A stretch of 64,000 nt of DNA. Source: SHVO01 sp964576515 (GTDB lineage: Bacteria > Pseudomonadota > Alphaproteobacteria > Rhodospirillales > Rhodospirillaceae). The stretch is taken from NCBI GenBank assembly GCA_964576515.1, contig CAZNUW010000005.1:186001-250000 (forward strand), read 5' to 3'. How positions within the stretch are numbered: position 1 is the first letter of the stretch; the number at the start of each line of letters is the position of its first letter. Of this stretch, positions 62,718-64,000 are shown piece by piece. The position numbers were made by a program, and so were the translations under genes. The notes below the pieces were generated by a model. That model saw only the letters and a program-made list of their open reading frames with translations, ran no database searches and had not been told where the DNA came from.

Positions 62718-62815
62718 TGTTGCACCGCAGCTAGAATAAAATGCGTATCCCGCCGATGCAACGGCGGGACCGGCGCGCCTTCATGCCGAAAAATCAAACC
62801 GACACGAGACATGGT

Positions 62816-63916
62816 TTACGCTCCGTCCGTTCCGAGACCGCGCAACACAGCTTCCAATCCGTCGGCGAGGTCTTCCATGTCGCGCGGCGTCAATGCGCCG
62901 ATGCAGCCGATGCGAAAGGTCGGCTGACGGGTGAGCTTGCCGGGATAGATGATGAGCCCCCTGTCCGCGAGCGCCTTGTGCAGATCGGCGAACCGGTCCC
63001 CCAAGCCCTCCGGCAACGGGAAGGTCATAATTACGGGCGCCTGGATGTCCGCGGCAACGATCGGGCGCAGACCCAAAGCCGCGAGCCGCCGCACGATCGC
63101 ATCGCGGTTGGCCGCGTAGCGGCGGCCCCGAGCGGCCACGCCGCCTTCTTGTTCGAGTTCGCGTAGCGCGGCCGCGAGCGCGGCGACGACTTGCACGGGC
63201 GGCGTGAAGCGCCATTGGCCGGTCTTCTCGAATTCCGCCCACTGAGCATGAAGATCGAGACTGAGCGAGCGCGACCGGCCGACGGCCGCGGCAAAGGTTT
63301 CGCGCGGCGCGATCGCGAAGCCAACACCGGGCACGCCCTGAAGCCCCTTATTCGAGGACGCGACAACAATCGCGCCCGTGCGTAAGGCGCCGCCGACATC
63401 GAGACATCCGAAGCTGCTCATGGCGTCGACGATCAGCGAAACCCCATGCACCGCCGCGGCGGCGGCGATGGCGTCGAGAGGATTGAGGACGCCCGTGGTG
63501 GTTTCGCAATGAACGACAAATACACCGCTGATGCCGGGATCGACCGCCAGCATGCGCGAGACATCCGCCGCATTTACCGCCTCGGTTTCGGGAGTCTCGG
63601 CCACAAGATGCGCGACGCCGAGGCGGCGCAGGATTTCGACCGCCCGGCGGCCGTAAGCGCCGTTGACGAGCACAAGGGTCTTTCCGTCGCGCGCACAGAA
63701 GGTGTCGAGCACGGCCTCCACCGCGAAGGTGCCGCTGCCTTGCAGCGGGACGCAGGCATGCCGTTCGTCGCCGCCGGCAACCGCAACGAGCGCGTCACGC
63801 ACAGTGGAGGTGAGCGCGATGAAGTCGGCCTCGCGCGATCCCCAATCGCGGCCGAGGGCCGCGCGGACGTCGTCGCTGGTGGTCAACGGCCCGGGCGTAA
63901 ACAGGCGTGTTTTCAT
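62816..63916 (-). CDS. phnW: 2-aminoethylphosphonate:pyruvate aminotransferase
   Basis: This 366-residue PLP enzyme has the PhnW landmarks LFTPGPLTTSDDV, CVPLQGSGTFAVEAVL, FVVHCETTTGVLNPL, the Asp block DAMSSFG and the PLP Lys in SSNKGLQGVPGVGFA, with FRIGCIG near the end. It interconverts 2-aminoethylphosphonate plus pyruvate with phosphonoacetaldehyde plus alanine. The direction depends on partners: phosphonatase means breakdown, phosphonopyruvate decarboxylase means synthesis. The upstream gene's stop overlaps its ATG (ATGA) and looks like the decarboxylase, so synthesis is favoured. Confidence 0.92.
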   Translation of the reverse strand: MKTRLFTPGPLTTSDDVRAALGRDWGSREADFIALTSTVRDALVAVAGGDERHACVPLQGSGTFAVEAVLDTFCARDGKTLVLVNGAYGRRAVEILRRLGVAHLVAETPETEAVNAADVSRMLAVDPGISGVFVVHCETTTGVLNPLDAIAAAAAVHGVSLIVDAMSSFGCLDVGGALRTGAIVVASSNKGLQGVPGVGFAIAPRETFAAAVGRSRSLSLDLHAQWAEFEKTGQWRFTPPVQVVAALAAALRELEQEGGVAARGRRYAANRDAIVRRLAALGLRPIVAADIQAPVIMTFPLPEGLGDRFADLHKALADRGLIIYPGKLTRQPTFRIGCIGALTPRDMEDLADGLEAVLRGLGTDGA

Positions 63917-64000
63917 GAAAGCGGTCCGGTCAGGAAGGCGCGGAAGCGGCTTGCCACTTCGTGCGGCGCGACTTTCGGACGTCCGACGTTCTCCCGCGAC
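63913..64000 (-). CDS. 3' end of a gene, probably phosphonopyruvate decarboxylase
   Basis: Only 28 C-terminal residues are visible: SRENVGRPKVAPHEVASRFR followed by AFLTGPLS. The NVGRP...P.E....F..FL pattern resembles the extreme C terminus of phosphonopyruvate decarboxylase (ThDP enzyme; phosphonopyruvate to phosphonoacetaldehyde). The stop overlaps the phnW start by ATGA, so the two are one operon. The identification rests on a short motif plus gene order and is tentative. Confidence 0.5.
   Translation of the reverse strand, partial: SRENVGRPKVAPHEVASRFRAFLTGPLS

Noticed and set aside
1..64000. tRNA, rRNA, IS elements or integrase-linked att sites
   Set aside because: No cloverleaf-like sequence, rRNA segment, transposase or integrase was recognised by reading; a tRNAscan or ISfinder run was not possible.

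Overview
The window is a GC-rich, gene-dense chromosomal segment, most likely from an alphaproteobacterium. The basis is the many large TonB-dependent receptors with a VDEIVVTG-type TonB box, the 4-bp ATGA/GTGA gene overlaps, the phnDCE operon and the overall gene mix. Genus cannot be fixed from the sequence; a Caulobacterales-, Rhizomicrobium- or Micropepsis-like lineage is a guess. No rRNA, tRNA, IS element or CRISPR array was recognised.

Region 1 (1-12.0 kb) is a phosphorus-scavenging block. A receptor, a Tat-exported PhoD-type phosphatase and a 2-oxoglutarate oxygenase (cut by the left edge) run leftward from a promoter with four PHO-box half-sites at exact 11-bp spacing. To the right lie a HAD phosphatase, a leftward phnD-phnC-phnE-rpiR operon and a divergent Tat-exported phospholipase C. 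Together they could strip phosphate or phospho-headgroups from organic phosphorus and import a small phosphorus compound.

Region 2 (12.0-29.5 kb) holds three tandem paralogous receptors (group A, all leftward). Downstream of the first are an amidase lipoprotein, an HpaI-type aldolase and an AceE/transketolase-like enzyme. Upstream of the third is a pair of exported proteins of unknown function. Strong hairpin terminators end the receptor genes, and two receptors share an identical palindromic operator-like site.

Region 3 (29.5-42.1 kb) starts with a helically phased repeat array beside a RidA gene. It continues with a serine hydrolase, a YjfL-YgiB-YgiC (DUF350, DUF1190, glutathionylspermidine-synthase-like) operon, two receptors of a second group (B) and a DUF1552 protein.

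Region 4 (42.1-61.3 kb) is the most distinctive part: a Pfa-type (polyunsaturated fatty acid / secondary lipid) synthase. The leftward operon reads PPTase, enoyl reductase, KS-MAT-ACP-ACP-KR, then a 2450-residue KS-CLF-AT-(pseudoDH-DH)x2-PS-DH protein, then two rRNA-modification genes, with almost every junction overlapping. Divergent from it are a free-standing acyltransferase (HX4E) and a class 3 lipase. The domain layout differs from the marine PfaABCD and the myxobacterial Pfa1-3 arrangements as I know them.

Region 5 (61.3-64 kb) has an MscS channel with a cyclic-nucleotide-binding domain, then 2-aminoethylphosphonate transaminase (phnW) overlapped by the 3' end of what looks like phosphonopyruvate decarboxylase. 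That suggests synthesis of 2-aminoethylphosphonate near the lipid synthase.
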